Below are positions 9,691 to 18,330 of a stretch of DNA of 64,000 nt, in pieces. The notes under the pieces were generated by a model. It worked only from the letters and a program-made list of their open reading frames with translations, was not told the origin of the DNA and ran no database searches. Source of the stretch: Pseudomonas abietaniphila (GTDB lineage: Bacteria; Pseudomonadota; Gammaproteobacteria; Pseudomonadales; Pseudomonadaceae); NCBI RefSeq assembly GCF_900100795.1, contig NZ_FNCO01000002.1, forward strand, positions 682,001 to 746,000, in the 5' to 3' direction. The position numbers and the translations under genes were made by a program. Numbering within the stretch: position 1 is the first letter of the stretch; every line of letters starts with the position of its first letter.

Positions 9691-9711
9691 AAAAGTAACT
9701 ATCTGGTACAT
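9691..9711 (+). promoter_or_regulatory. Second shared promoter motif, quinate cluster
   Basis: The 21-bp block AAAAGTAAC...GGTACAT is matched in inverse orientation by 13429-13449 (ATGTAC, four variable bases, T, one variable base, GTTA, one variable base, TTTT). It lies 54 bp ahead of the AroE-like start. It could be a second operator or a conserved promoter element; no experiment or alignment supports it beyond the two copies seen here. Confidence 0.4.
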
Positions 9712-9764
9712 TTCGCGTACGCACGCGTCTTCTGACGCACAGCCAATAACAAGAGCGGACTGTC

Positions 9765-10628
9765 ATGACCCCGAACGCTAAACACCCTTCCATCCTCGCA
9801 GGCCTCATCGGGGCTGGTATCCAGGCGTCGCGCACGCCGTCGCTGCACGAATGCGAAGGCGATGCGCAAGGCATGCGTTATCTGTACCGGCTTATCGATC
9901 TGGACGCACTCGGACTGGACATCACGGCCTTGCCCGAACTGTTGACCGGGGCTCAGCGCAGCGGGTTCACCGGGCTCAACATCACGTTCCCGTGCAAGCA
10001 GGCGGTCATACCGTTGCTCGACGCCTTGTCGGACGAAGCGCGCTGCATCGGCGCGGTGAACACCGTGGTGTTCCGCGACGGCCAGCGGATCGGCCACAAC
10101 ACAGACTGCTCAGGATTTGCCGAGGGGTTTCGGCGCGGGTTAGGTGACGTCGAACGGGACTGCGTCGTGCAAATGGGCGCGGGTGGCGCCGGGGCAGCCG
10201 TTGCTCATGCACTGTTGAGTGAAGGCGTCCGGCAATTGCGCCTCTTCGATGTGGACCCCGAACGCGCTCAAAGCCTGGTCGATAACCTCACCGCGCATTT
10301 TGGTGCCGGGCGCGCACGCGTCGGGCATGACCTGCCCAGCGCCATGGCGCAGGCCGATGGCCTGGTCAACACGACCCCCGTCGGCATGGCCAAGCTGCCG
10401 GGCACGCCACTGCCGCTGCAATGGCTGCGCGCAGAACAATGGGTCGCGGAGATCATCTATTTCCCGCTGGAAACCGAGCTGCTGGCTTACGCTCGACGCC
10501 TGGGTTGCCGCACGCTGGACGGAAGCGCCATGGCCGTGTTTCAGGCGGTCAAGGCGTTCGAGTTGTTCACCGGCCAGACCGCCGACGTAGGTCGCATGCA
10601 AACGGCTTTTCGCTCGCTTGACGCCTGA
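9765..10628 (+). CDS. Quinate/shikimate dehydrogenase (AroE family)
   Basis: A 287-residue AroE-family oxidoreductase. The substrate region reads GIQASRTPSLHE and GLNITFPCKQA, with the catalytic lysine in FPCKQ and Asp in NTDCSGF. The SRTPSLHE form, in place of the biosynthetic SPSPxxHN type, resembles actinobacterial catabolic quinate/shikimate dehydrogenases such as QsuD. The nucleotide-binding loop is GAGGAGAA, with Asp in FDVDPERA favouring NAD. It would oxidise quinate or shikimate to the dehydro-acids fed to QuiC. It faces the TetR regulator convergently, and quiC lies beyond that. The biosynthetic aroE is expected elsewhere. Confidence 0.88.
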   Translation: MTPNAKHPSILAGLIGAGIQASRTPSLHECEGDAQGMRYLYRLIDLDALGLDITALPELLTGAQRSGFTGLNITFPCKQAVIPLLDALSDEARCIGAVNTVVFRDGQRIGHNTDCSGFAEGFRRGLGDVERDCVVQMGAGGAGAAVAHALLSEGVRQLRLFDVDPERAQSLVDNLTAHFGAGRARVGHDLPSAMAQADGLVNTTPVGMAKLPGTPLPLQWLRAEQWVAEIIYFPLETELLAYARRLGCRTLDGSAMAVFQAVKAFELFTGQTADVGRMQTAFRSLDA

Positions 10629-10659
10629 CCCCGCCGCAGCGTCGCGCCCCGACACCTGC

Positions 10660-11331
10660 TTACGGCATCAGATAACGCGTCACCGAGTCACTGATCATCG
10701 CTTTGTGTCGCGCCTTGACGTCCTGATCTTCCAGCTCGATCTGGAAGATCTCCGAAAACGTATGGCGGTTGGACACCCGATAGAAACAGAACGAACTGAT
10801 CAGCATGTGCAGGTCCACCGCCTGCACGCCTTTGCGGAAAACCCCTTCCTGCTCGCCCCGACGCAGCGTTTCATCCAGCGCCTGCAACACGTGCTGGCTC
10901 AACGCACGAATCGTCGATGACTGCTTGACGTTGTCGCCATTGTGAATGTTCTCGATGCACACGATGCGCACGAAGTCGACGTTACGATCATGGTGATCGA
11001 AGGTGAATTCCACCAGACGCTGGATCGCCGCCATGGGCTCCAGCACGTCGAGCTCCAGGCTGCTCTCGGTAAGACGGATGTCGCCGTACAGTTTCTCCAA
11101 TACTTCGGTGTACAGCTGTTCCTTGCTGTTGAAGTAGTAGTAGATCATGCGTTTTGAGGTTTGCGTCCGTTCGGCGATGGCATCAACCCGAGCGCCCGAA
11201 AGTCCTTGGGCCACAAACTCGGCGACGGCCGCCTGAAGGATGCCGTCGCGGGTTTTTTCCGGATTGTTTTTGCGGCTCTTGCGTGGGGCCTCTACGGGCG
11301 CTTCGGCAAGGATGTCGTCGACAGTTTTCAT
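10660..11331 (-). CDS. TetR family regulator, probable quinate-cluster repressor
   Basis: A 223-residue TetR protein. An N-terminal basic segment RKSRKNNPEKTRDGIL is followed by a helix-turn-helix, ARVDAIAERTQTSKRMIYYYFNSKE. The C-terminal helical domain carries EFTFDHHDRNVDFVRIVCIENIHNG, which resembles regulators near aromatic catabolism genes. ATG 11331 is chosen over upstream codons because the DNA-binding part begins soon after it. The gene sits between the AroE-like gene and quiC. A partial copy of the shared CGATTAT dyad lies 30 bp upstream of its start, which would fit autoregulation. Its link to quinate genes is inference from position. Confidence 0.85.
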   Translation of the reverse strand: MKTVDDILAEAPVEAPRKSRKNNPEKTRDGILQAAVAEFVAQGLSGARVDAIAERTQTSKRMIYYYFNSKEQLYTEVLEKLYGDIRLTESSLELDVLEPMAAIQRLVEFTFDHHDRNVDFVRIVCIENIHNGDNVKQSSTIRALSQHVLQALDETLRRGEQEGVFRKGVQAVDLHMLISSFCFYRVSNRHTFSEIFQIELEDQDVKARHKAMISDSVTRYLMP

Positions 11332-11360
11332 GCTTGGCTCACGACCACGGTGGAATCGCG

Positions 11361-11369
11361 CGATTATGA
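11361..11369 (-). promoter_or_regulatory. Partial copy of the candidate quinate operator
   Basis: CGATTATGA, with CCGCA downstream, partly matches the 20-bp site at 9639-9658. It lies about 30 bp upstream of the TetR start. It is weaker than the other two sites and could be chance. Confidence 0.3.
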
Positions 11370-11421
11370 GCCGCACCGCCGCGTTACGGAAGTGGCATAT
11401 GCCAGCATGCCATCCGAACCC

Positions 11422-13329
11422 TCACAACCGCGCCTGCCGTGCGCTGCTGCTGCGCGACTTGGCCATGGCCGCCAACCGCACGGCCACGTTGGCTGCGCCG
11501 TAACCGACATAGCCGTTTTTGCGTTGCAGGATTTCGAAGAAAAACCGGTCGTCGAACGCCTCGGTGTAGACGTGGAACAGCTCGCCACCGTTGGCATCCC
11601 GGTCATAGAGGACGTTGTAGTAGGCCAGTTCGCTCAGGAACTCGTCGTCGAAATCGAAACGGGCCGCCAGATCGTCGTAATAGTTGAGCGGAATGTCCAG
11701 CAACTGCACGCCCGCCTCTTTGGCCCGCGCAACCTGCGCAAAGATGTCGTCGCAGGCGAAAGCAATGTGATGCACGCCAGAGCCTCGGTAGCTGGACAGC
11801 GCGTGAGAAATCGCGGTGTTGCGATTCTCCGAAATGTTCAACGGCAAGCGCACGCTGCTGCAACGGCTGCGCAACGCGCGGCTCTTCACCAGACCGTACG
11901 GGTCAGGCAGCACCACTTCGTCGTCGGCTTCGAAATCCAGCAGGGTTTTATAGAACAGCACCCAGCTGTCGAGGCTGTCGGCGGGCAACGCCATCGCCAT
12001 GTGATCGATGCGTTGCAGACCGCCTTCGCCCGCTGCCTGGGCGTCGATATTGAAGTCACTGTCGTAGATCGACTGCCCGGCTGCGGCAGGTTCCACCAGA
12101 TAGATCAGACTGCCGTCCGGTGCGCGCACCGCCGGGATTTCCCGCTCGTTAGGCCCGACCAGACCACGATACGGCTGGCCTTTATACTGCCGCGCGCGTT
12201 CGAGCGCCCCATGCCCGTTCTCGACCCGCAAGGCCGTGGCGCACAACGACGGACCATGGGATTCGAAGAAACTGTGCGCGAACGAATAGGGTTCGGCATT
12301 CAACACGATCTTGATATCGCCCTGCCCCAGCAAGCTCACCGCTTTGGACCGATGCTGGCCAAGCCTGGCAAAACCGAGCTTTTCCAACCAAACGGCAAGG
12401 CGCGCGCCCTGCGCGTCGTCAACGGCGAATTCGAGAAACTCGACACCGTCATACCGGCCAGCCTCAGGCGGACTGAACAACAATTGCGGCGCAACCGGTC
12501 GAGCCTCCCGGTCCAGCAACTCACGGGTTTTCTCTTCCAGATACAACAGCGAACGCAGGCCGTCGGCAGCGTTGGCGCGCGGCGGCGCAGCGCGAAAACC
12601 GTCGTTGAAAATCTCCAGCGACAGCGGGCCGGTGTAACCACTTTTCAAAATCGGCGCAAGGAACCCCGGCAAGTCGAATTCACCTTGCCCCGGGAAACAG
12701 CGGAAGTGGCGACTCCACTCCAGCACGTCCATCGCCAGCACAGGCGCGTCAGCCATCTGCACAAAGAAGATTTTGTCGCCGGGAATCTCGGCGATACCCG
12801 CCGGATCGCCCTTGAGCGAGAGCGTATGAAAGCTGTCGAGCAATACGCCGAGGGCGGGATGATCGACCTGACGCACCAGATTCCACACCTGTTGCCAGGT
12901 GTTGACGTGACGCCCCCAAGCCAGGGCCTCGTAACCGATTCGCAGGTCGCGGGCGCCAGCGCGATCGGCCAGCAGCGCCAGGTCGTCCAGCAGCATGCGC
13001 TCATCGCCCAGCGAATCACTGGCGGTGTTACTGCACACCAGCACCAGGTCGGTGCCGAGCTCTTGCATCAGGTCGAATTTGCGCTCTGCCCGGTCGACGT
13101 TACGTTGCAGGCGGTCGCGGCGGCAGCCTTCAAAGTCGCGAAACGGTTGAAACAGCGTGATCGCAATGCCCAGATCAGCGCACATCTGGCGCACGTTGCG
13201 CGGGCTGCCGTCGTAGTACAGAAGGTCGTTTTCGAATATCTCAACACCGTCGAAACCCGCGGCGGCAATGGCTTCGAGCTTTTCTGGCAGGGTTCCGCTC
13301 AAAGAAACGGTGGCAATCGAGCGCTGCAT
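11422..13329 (-). CDS. quiC: 3-Dehydroshikimate dehydratase fused to HPPD-like domain (QuiC1 type)
   Basis: A 635-residue two-domain protein. Residues 1 to about 285 form a xylose-isomerase-like TIM barrel (start MQRSIATVSLSGTLPEKLEAI; later DLVLVCSNTASDS and DSFHTLSLKGDPAG) that dehydrates 3-dehydroshikimate to protocatechuate. Residues about 290-635 are a 4-hydroxyphenylpyruvate-dioxygenase-like vicinal-oxygen-chelate module (GVEFLEFAVDD, QRIDHMAMALP, GSGVHHIAFACDD). This architecture is that of pseudomonad QuiC1, where the dioxygenase-like half is thought not to act as HPPD. It links the AroE-like enzyme to the pca genes 3 kb away. It is divergent from an MFS carrier, and their shared promoter contains the candidate operator. 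Confidence 0.93.
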   Translation of the reverse strand: MQRSIATVSLSGTLPEKLEAIAAAGFDGVEIFENDLLYYDGSPRNVRQMCADLGIAITLFQPFRDFEGCRRDRLQRNVDRAERKFDLMQELGTDLVLVCSNTASDSLGDERMLLDDLALLADRAGARDLRIGYEALAWGRHVNTWQQVWNLVRQVDHPALGVLLDSFHTLSLKGDPAGIAEIPGDKIFFVQMADAPVLAMDVLEWSRHFRCFPGQGEFDLPGFLAPILKSGYTGPLSLEIFNDGFRAAPPRANAADGLRSLLYLEEKTRELLDREARPVAPQLLFSPPEAGRYDGVEFLEFAVDDAQGARLAVWLEKLGFARLGQHRSKAVSLLGQGDIKIVLNAEPYSFAHSFFESHGPSLCATALRVENGHGALERARQYKGQPYRGLVGPNEREIPAVRAPDGSLIYLVEPAAAGQSIYDSDFNIDAQAAGEGGLQRIDHMAMALPADSLDSWVLFYKTLLDFEADDEVVLPDPYGLVKSRALRSRCSSVRLPLNISENRNTAISHALSSYRGSGVHHIAFACDDIFAQVARAKEAGVQLLDIPLNYYDDLAARFDFDDEFLSELAYYNVLYDRDANGGELFHVYTEAFDDRFFFEILQRKNGYVGYGAANVAVRLAAMAKSRSSSARQARL

Positions 13330-13428
13330 GTTCTGACTCCTCGGTTATTTCACCTGACGGTCAGTTCTCCAGCCGGTGTTCAGGTGTTAAACCGATTATT
13401 CTCCCGGTATCCTGTTACGGCAATTTAA

Positions 13429-13468
13429 ATGTACGGACTGGTTAGTTTTGTGTTCGATAATCGCCCAA
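13429..13468 (-). promoter_or_regulatory. Candidate operator pair in the quiC/MFS divergent promoter
   Basis: Positions 13449-13468, read on the minus strand, match 9639-9658 at 19 of 20 bases, including the CGAT-A/T-ATCG dyad. Positions 13429-13449 match the second block at 9691-9711. Here the two blocks abut, whereas at the other promoter 32 bp separate them. The intergenic region runs from 13330 to 13626 and contains no gene. Confidence 0.5.
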
Positions 13469-13626
13469 AAGAGCCCTCAGTCAATTGACGCTCCTGCCCA
13501 TGCGCTCCACCATCATCTCCACATTGTCGGACAAGGTTCAGCTTCAACCGATGCCGCGTCACTGCTCTGCCTTGCATCGGCTCAGCGTCACCCAGACAAA
13601 ACCATAACAATTCCAAGACAGGTTAA

Positions 13627-14976
13627 ATGCTCATGCGCTCATACCCTGCTTCCCCTGCGCCGGTCGCAGCCACACCCGTGCATCCTCATGCCGGGATCGG
13701 AGAAAAGATCCGCGGCGCGCTCGCGATTGGCAAAACACGCTGGGGCATGCTGGCCCTGGTCTTCTTCGCAACGACCCTGAATTACATCGACCGCGCGGCG
13801 CTCGGGGTCATGCAACCGATCCTGGCCAAACAGATGAGCTGGACGGCGATGGATTACGCCAACATCAACTTCTGGTTCCAGGTCGGTTACGCGATTGGCT
13901 TTTTGCTTCAAGGACGGTTCATCGACCGGGTGGGCGTCAAGCGAGCGTTCTTTCTTGCGGTATTGCTCTGGAGCTTCGCGACCGGCGCCCATGGCCTTGC
14001 CACTTCCGCTGCGGGCTTCATGGTGTGTCGCTTCATTCTCGGCATGACGGAAGCCGCCAACTACCCGGCGTGCGTCAAGACCACCCGGTTGTGGTTCCCG
14101 GCCGGCGAACGCGCGGTCGCCACCGGCATCTTCAATGCCGGCACCAATGTCGGGGCAATGGTCACTCCCGCCCTGTTGCCCCTGATCCTCACCGTGTGGG
14201 GCTGGCAGGTGGCGTTTATCTGCATGGGCGCACTGGGGTTGACCTGGGTCGTGATCTGGCGCTTGAAGTACTTCAACCCTGAAGACCACCCCACCGTTCG
14301 CCAAAGCGAACTGGATTACATCTGCCAAGGCAGTGAAGCTGAACCCGTTCCCGCCAAAGTGCCTTTCTCGCAGATTCTGAAAATGCGCGGCACCTGGGCG
14401 TTCGCGCTGGCCTATGCGCTGACAGCACCGGTGTTCTGGTTTTACCTGTACTGGCTGCCGCCGTTCCTGAATCAGCAATACAACCTGGGCATCAACGTCA
14501 CCCAGATGGGCATTCCGCTGATCCTCATCTGGCTGACGGCCGACTTCGGCAGCATCGGTGGCGGCATCCTGTCATCGTGGTTGATCGGCCGTGGCATGCG
14601 CCCGACGACGTCGCGCCTGCTGTCGATGCTGGTGTTCGCACTGACGATCATCAGTGTGGTGTTCGCTGCCAACGCCAGCGGGTTGTGGGTGGCGGTTCTG
14701 GCCATCGCGCTGGCGGTCGGCGCGCATCAGGCCTGGACCGCGAACATCTGGAGCCTGGTGATGGACTACACGCCGAAACACATGATGAGCACGGTGTTTG
14801 GCTTTGGCGGCATGTGCGCGGCAATTGGCGGGATGTTCATGACCCAGATCGTCGGCGCCGTGCTGACGGCCACGCACAACAACTACAACGTGCTGTTCAC
14901 GATGATCCCGGCGATGTATTTCATTGCGCTGGTGTGGATGTACTTCATGGCGCCTCGCACGGTTGAGAACGCGTAG
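13627..14976 (+). CDS. MFS transporter, anion:cation symporter type (quinate/shikimate uptake?)
   Basis: A 449-residue permease with about 12 membrane segments. LNYIDRAALGVMQPIL in helix 1, GRFIDRVGVKRAF in loop 2-3 and GMTEAANYPACVKTTRLWFPAGERA in loop 4-5 are signatures of the ACS family (glucarate, phthalate and hexuronate carriers). It is divergent from quiC. Uptake of quinate, shikimate or a related hydroaromatic acid is the simplest reading from context, but the sequence does not show specificity. Two ATG codons, 13627 and 13633, are possible; the second has a better spacing from CAGG. The stop codon lies next to a long inverted-repeat element. Confidence 0.9.
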   Translation: MLMRSYPASPAPVAATPVHPHAGIGEKIRGALAIGKTRWGMLALVFFATTLNYIDRAALGVMQPILAKQMSWTAMDYANINFWFQVGYAIGFLLQGRFIDRVGVKRAFFLAVLLWSFATGAHGLATSAAGFMVCRFILGMTEAANYPACVKTTRLWFPAGERAVATGIFNAGTNVGAMVTPALLPLILTVWGWQVAFICMGALGLTWVVIWRLKYFNPEDHPTVRQSELDYICQGSEAEPVPAKVPFSQILKMRGTWAFALAYALTAPVFWFYLYWLPPFLNQQYNLGINVTQMGIPLILIWLTADFGSIGGGILSSWLIGRGMRPTTSRLLSMLVFALTIISVVFAANASGLWVAVLAIALAVGAHQAWTANIWSLVMDYTPKHMMSTVFGFGGMCAAIGGMFMTQIVGAVLTATHNNYNVLFTMIPAMYFIALVWMYFMAPRTVENA

Positions 14977-15306
14977 GTTTGGCCTAACGGCCAACTGTTC
15001 CGCCTTCGGCGGGTTACTTAAAGACACCAGGTAACCAAGTGTTTTGCTCCTGGTTTGGCCCTCCTGCGTCGGGTTCATTCACTTCGGCGACGCTCCGTGG
15101 GCCGAGCGGCATGGATGCCGCGAGAGCGCTGCCAGGACATGGATGTCCGTTCAGCGCGGGCCCAAGGAGCGTCGCCGGAGTGAAGGTACGACGACGAAGG
15201 AGTCGCCAAACCAGGAGCACACCCTTGGTTACTTGGGGATGGTGCGGCAACCCGACTTTTCCAAGTAACCCGCCGATGAACGGAACAGTTTGGCCGTTAG
15301 GCCGAA
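14977..15306. repeat. 330-bp imperfect inverted-repeat intergenic element
   Basis: The two ends (14977-15019 and 15262-15306) are near-perfect inverted copies of about 43 bp containing GGCCTAACGGCC and CGGCGGGTTACTT. The inverted similarity continues inward through GCTCCTGGTTTGGC and CGGCGACGCTCC. The element is thus two head-to-head copies of one REP-like unit, able to fold as a very long cruciform. One unit recurs singly at about 29160-29380. It encodes no plausible protein. It lies between two convergent transporter genes. Confidence 0.75.
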
Positions 15307-15371
15307 CCCAAACGTCGGCGCCGACACCTTCTAACGGCCATACGCCCTAACGCAGTGCCCCACCAAAAAAG

Positions 15372-16259
15372 CTACCCGCCCTTCTTACGCTGCTGCCACG
15401 CTGCCGCCAACCCACTCAGACAGATGATCGCGATCCCCGCCTGGGCGGTCAGTGACGGCGCATGGTTGAACACGATAAAGCCCCACAACCCGGCAAACAC
15501 GATCTGGCAATACCCGAACGGCGCCAGCAAAGCAGGCGCCGCGAAGCGGAACGCCTGGGTCAGCATCAGGTGCGCAACCATCCCGCACGTGCCCAATGCC
15601 AGCATGAACGGAATGTGCTTCCACTCCGGCGACTGCCAGAAGAACGGCACGATGGCGCTCATCAACAGGCTGTTGAACAACCCGGCGAAGAAGTTACTGG
15701 TGGTCGGGCTGTCATGCGCCGCCACCAGCCGCGTAAGCAACTGGTAGCAGGCAAAGCACAACGCAGACCCCAGCGGCAGCAGCACGGCAGGCGTAAACAA
15801 TTCCCCGCCGGGGTGCACGATCACCATGACCCCGCTGAAGCCCACCAGCACCGCAATCCACTGTCCGCGGCTGACCTGCTCCTTGAGCAACGGTACCGAC
15901 AACGCCGTGACCAGCAGCGGCGCAAGAAAGTTGACCGCGGTCGCTTCAGCGATCGGGATGAACATTAACCCACTGGTGAACAACAAACTGGTTCCCAGCA
16001 AACAGGCCGCGCGCAGCGCCTGTAAGCCGGGACGCTTGGTGCGCAAGACCCGCAGGCCCGAGGACGGCATGAAGATGCAGGCCATCAGCGCGGTGTGCAC
16101 CACATAACGCACCCAGACCACCATCATGATCGGGTAAATGCCGGAAAGATATTTGGACAAGGTGTCGTGACTGGAAAACAGGAAAGTCGCCAGGAGAATC
16201 AGTGCGATGCCCTTGAGCGGCTGGTTGACGCCGGAGAGCGGCGTGCTGGTGGTACTCAT
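15372..16259 (-). CDS. EamA/DMT family transporter
   Basis: A 295-residue inner-membrane protein with ten hydrophobic segments in two EamA repeats (GIALILLATFLFSSHDTLSKYL at the start of the first; AVLLPLGSALCFACYQLLTR at the start of the second). The family exports or imports small metabolites. ATG 16259 is preceded by GGAAAG. It stands alone between the inverted-repeat element and the pca genes. Its substrate is unknown. The 249 bp upstream hold its promoter and the terminator of the pca genes. Confidence 0.88.
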   Translation of the reverse strand: MSTTSTPLSGVNQPLKGIALILLATFLFSSHDTLSKYLSGIYPIMMVVWVRYVVHTALMACIFMPSSGLRVLRTKRPGLQALRAACLLGTSLLFTSGLMFIPIAEATAVNFLAPLLVTALSVPLLKEQVSRGQWIAVLVGFSGVMVIVHPGGELFTPAVLLPLGSALCFACYQLLTRLVAAHDSPTTSNFFAGLFNSLLMSAIVPFFWQSPEWKHIPFMLALGTCGMVAHLMLTQAFRFAAPALLAPFGYCQIVFAGLWGFIVFNHAPSLTAQAGIAIICLSGLAAAWQQRKKGG

Positions 16260-16453
16260 CAGCTTTCCTTTGGCCTTGCGTGAATGCGTGGTCGCGCCGT
16301 TGCTGTTCAGAGCATCGGGGTAGACGAGGAAAGAATATAGAAGGCGTCGTCAGATAACCAAACATTCATGAACATTCAGTTGTTTTTTTGAATACGTAGT
16401 CGCGTCTGATCCTACGGTGGACGTCAGATGCGTTGAAGGGAAAAACAGCATGA

Positions 16454-16477
16454 CGAATCCGGCGGGCGCCGGACTCG
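16454..16477 (-). terminator. Rho-independent terminator after pcaC
   Basis: The inverted repeat CGAGTCCGGC / GCCGGATTCG has a four-base loop. On the minus strand it begins 32 bp past the pcaC stop codon, and a CTGTTTTT run follows it. It would end the pcaHGBC transcript. Confidence 0.6.
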
Positions 16478-16508
16478 TTTCTCAAAGGCATTTGAGACGC
16501 TTCGCAGC

Positions 16509-16904
16509 TCAGTCCTGCAACGACTCAACGCCCAACTCGCTCCACACCTCTTCCGCCAGGTGAAACGACGCGTTGGCGGCGGGGATGCCGCAGTAGATCG
16601 CGCTCTGCATCAGCACTTCCTTGATCTCGTCGCGTGTCACGCCGTTGTTTCTCGCGGCACGCAGGTGCAGGCGCAGTTCGCCTTCGCGGTTCATGCCGAT
16701 AAGCATGGCGATGGTGATCAGGCTGCGGGTGTGGCGCGGCAAACCCGGCCGGGTCCAGATGTCGCCCCAGGCGTGGCGGGTGATCATTTCCTGAAACTCG
16801 CCGTTGAAGGGCGTGAGTTTTTCCAGGCTGCGGTCGACATGCGCGTCGCCCAGCACGGCGCGACGGACGTTCATGCCCGCCTCGTAACGTTGTTTTTCGT
16901 CCAT
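16509..16904 (-). CDS. pcaC: 4-Carboxymuconolactone decarboxylase
   Basis: A 131-residue AhpD-like/CMD-fold protein. It starts MDEKQRYEAGMNVRRAVLGDAHVDR and continues with FNGEFQEMITRHAWGDIWTRPGL, both typical of stand-alone PcaC. The CMD signature HLRAARNNGVTRDEIKEVLMQSAIY carries the catalytic histidine. It decarboxylates gamma-carboxymuconolactone to 3-oxoadipate enol-lactone. It is the last gene of the pcaHGBC run, 16 bp after pcaB. In some bacteria pcaC is fused to pcaD; here it is separate and no pcaD is in the window. Confidence 0.95.
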   Translation of the reverse strand: MDEKQRYEAGMNVRRAVLGDAHVDRSLEKLTPFNGEFQEMITRHAWGDIWTRPGLPRHTRSLITIAMLIGMNREGELRLHLRAARNNGVTRDEIKEVLMQSAIYCGIPAANASFHLAEEVWSELGVESLQD

Positions 16905-16920
16905 TTTGCTCTCGTCGGAT

Positions 16921-18285
16921 TTAACGAAGATTGAAGGCCTGATGCTCAGCCACCGCGCGTTTGACCCAGCGCTTCGATTGCCCCAGGGATTGCGCGGGAT
17001 TCATCAGATTGTCCAGTGCCTGTGCCGACAGCTGCGCTGTGACCTCAGGTTCGTCGCCCAAGACTGCCCGCAGGTGCCTGCCCTGCTCGACAGCGCGGCG
17101 GCAGCAGTGCTCGATCAGATGGTGGGCTGCGTCGCGACCGATCCGCTGTGCGAGCGCAATGCTCACCGCTTCGGCCAGCACCAGCCCGTGGGTCAGGTTC
17201 AGGTTCTGGCGCATGCGCCCGGCGTCGACTTCAAGGCCGGGAATCACCGCCAGTGCCTGCTGCAACGACCCCGACACCAGGCAGCACAGCTCCGGCAGGG
17301 TTTCCCATTCCGCATGCCACAAGCCCAGGCTGCGTTCGTGCTCCTGTGGCATGGCGCTGAACATGGTGGCGACCAGACCCGGCGCCCGGGTGGCGGCGCC
17401 GATCATCACGGCGGCCCCGACCGGATTGCGCTTGTGCGGCATGGTCGATGAACCGCCCTTGCCCGCCGCTGCGGGCTCGAACACCTCACCGGCTTCAGTC
17501 TGCATCATCAAGCTGATGTCTCGACCGATCTTGCCCAGCCCTCCGGCCACCAGGCCCAGCCAACTGGCGAACTCCACCAGTCGGTCGCGCTGGGTGTGCC
17601 ACGGCTGGTCCGGCAGGTTCAGTTTCAACTCCCGCGCCAGCGCTTCGGCAATCGGAAACGCCATTTCACCCAGCGCCGCCAGGCTGCCCGACGCGCCACC
17701 GAACTGCAGGCACAGCAGACGAGGCTTGAGTTCCCTGAGCCGTTGCCGATGCCGAGTGATTGCGCCCAGCCACCCGGCGATTTTCGCGCCGAGGGTAATC
17801 GGAGTCGCCTGCTGCAACCAGGTGCGGCCCGGCATGGGCACACCGGCATGCCGCTGAGCCTGCTGCGCCAGCGCATCGGCCAGATGCTCCAGGTCCCTGT
17901 CCAACAGGGTGATCGCGCTGCGCAGTTGCACCACCAGCCCACTGTCCATGGCGTCCTGGCTGGTCGCGCCCATATGGACGTATCGCTCGGCTTTCTCGTT
18001 GCGCGAGGCGATCTGTCGACCGAGGGCCTTGACCAAGGGGATCGCCGAATTGCCGGCATTGCCAATGGCAACCGCCAGCGCATCGAAGTCGTAAAGCGAC
18101 GCGTCGCATGCCGCGACGATGTCGTTCACCACCTCGGCCGGGATCGCGCCGATGGAAGCCTCGGCACGCGCCAAGGCGGCTTCGAAATCCAGCATGCCCT
18201 GCACGCGTCCTCGGTCAGAGAACACCTCCCGCATGCCCTCTTGAGTGAAATAGTGGTCGAAAAGTTGATTGCCGGGTCTGTTCAA
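16921..18285 (-). CDS. pcaB: 3-Carboxy-cis,cis-muconate cycloisomerase
   Basis: A 454-residue fumarase/aspartase superfamily enzyme. The family signature GKGGSSTMPHKRNPVGA is intact, with the MPHKRNP loop. The N-terminal region LFDHYFTQEGMREVFSD is typical of PcaB. It cyclises 3-carboxy-cis,cis-muconate, the product of PcaHG, to gamma-carboxymuconolactone. The best start is TTG at 18285, with AGGAG eight bases upstream; the first ATG (codon 18) would remove conserved residues. It is 45 bp downstream of pcaG and 16 bp upstream of pcaC. Confidence 0.95.
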   Translation of the reverse strand: MNRPGNQLFDHYFTQEGMREVFSDRGRVQGMLDFEAALARAEASIGAIPAEVVNDIVAACDASLYDFDALAVAIGNAGNSAIPLVKALGRQIASRNEKAERYVHMGATSQDAMDSGLVVQLRSAITLLDRDLEHLADALAQQAQRHAGVPMPGRTWLQQATPITLGAKIAGWLGAITRHRQRLRELKPRLLCLQFGGASGSLAALGEMAFPIAEALARELKLNLPDQPWHTQRDRLVEFASWLGLVAGGLGKIGRDISLMMQTEAGEVFEPAAAGKGGSSTMPHKRNPVGAAVMIGAATRAPGLVATMFSAMPQEHERSLGLWHAEWETLPELCCLVSGSLQQALAVIPGLEVDAGRMRQNLNLTHGLVLAEAVSIALAQRIGRDAAHHLIEHCCRRAVEQGRHLRAVLGDEPEVTAQLSAQALDNLMNPAQSLGQSKRWVKRAVAEHQAFNLR

Positions 18286-18330
18286 CGTACTGCTCCTGAC
18301 GGATCGTCCATACCGCTGATGTCACCGCGA

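Noticed and set aside
11161..13428. 755-codon open frame on the plus strand opposite quiC
   Set aside because: It is antisense to a well-supported enzyme, has no family resemblance, and arises from high-GC codon use.
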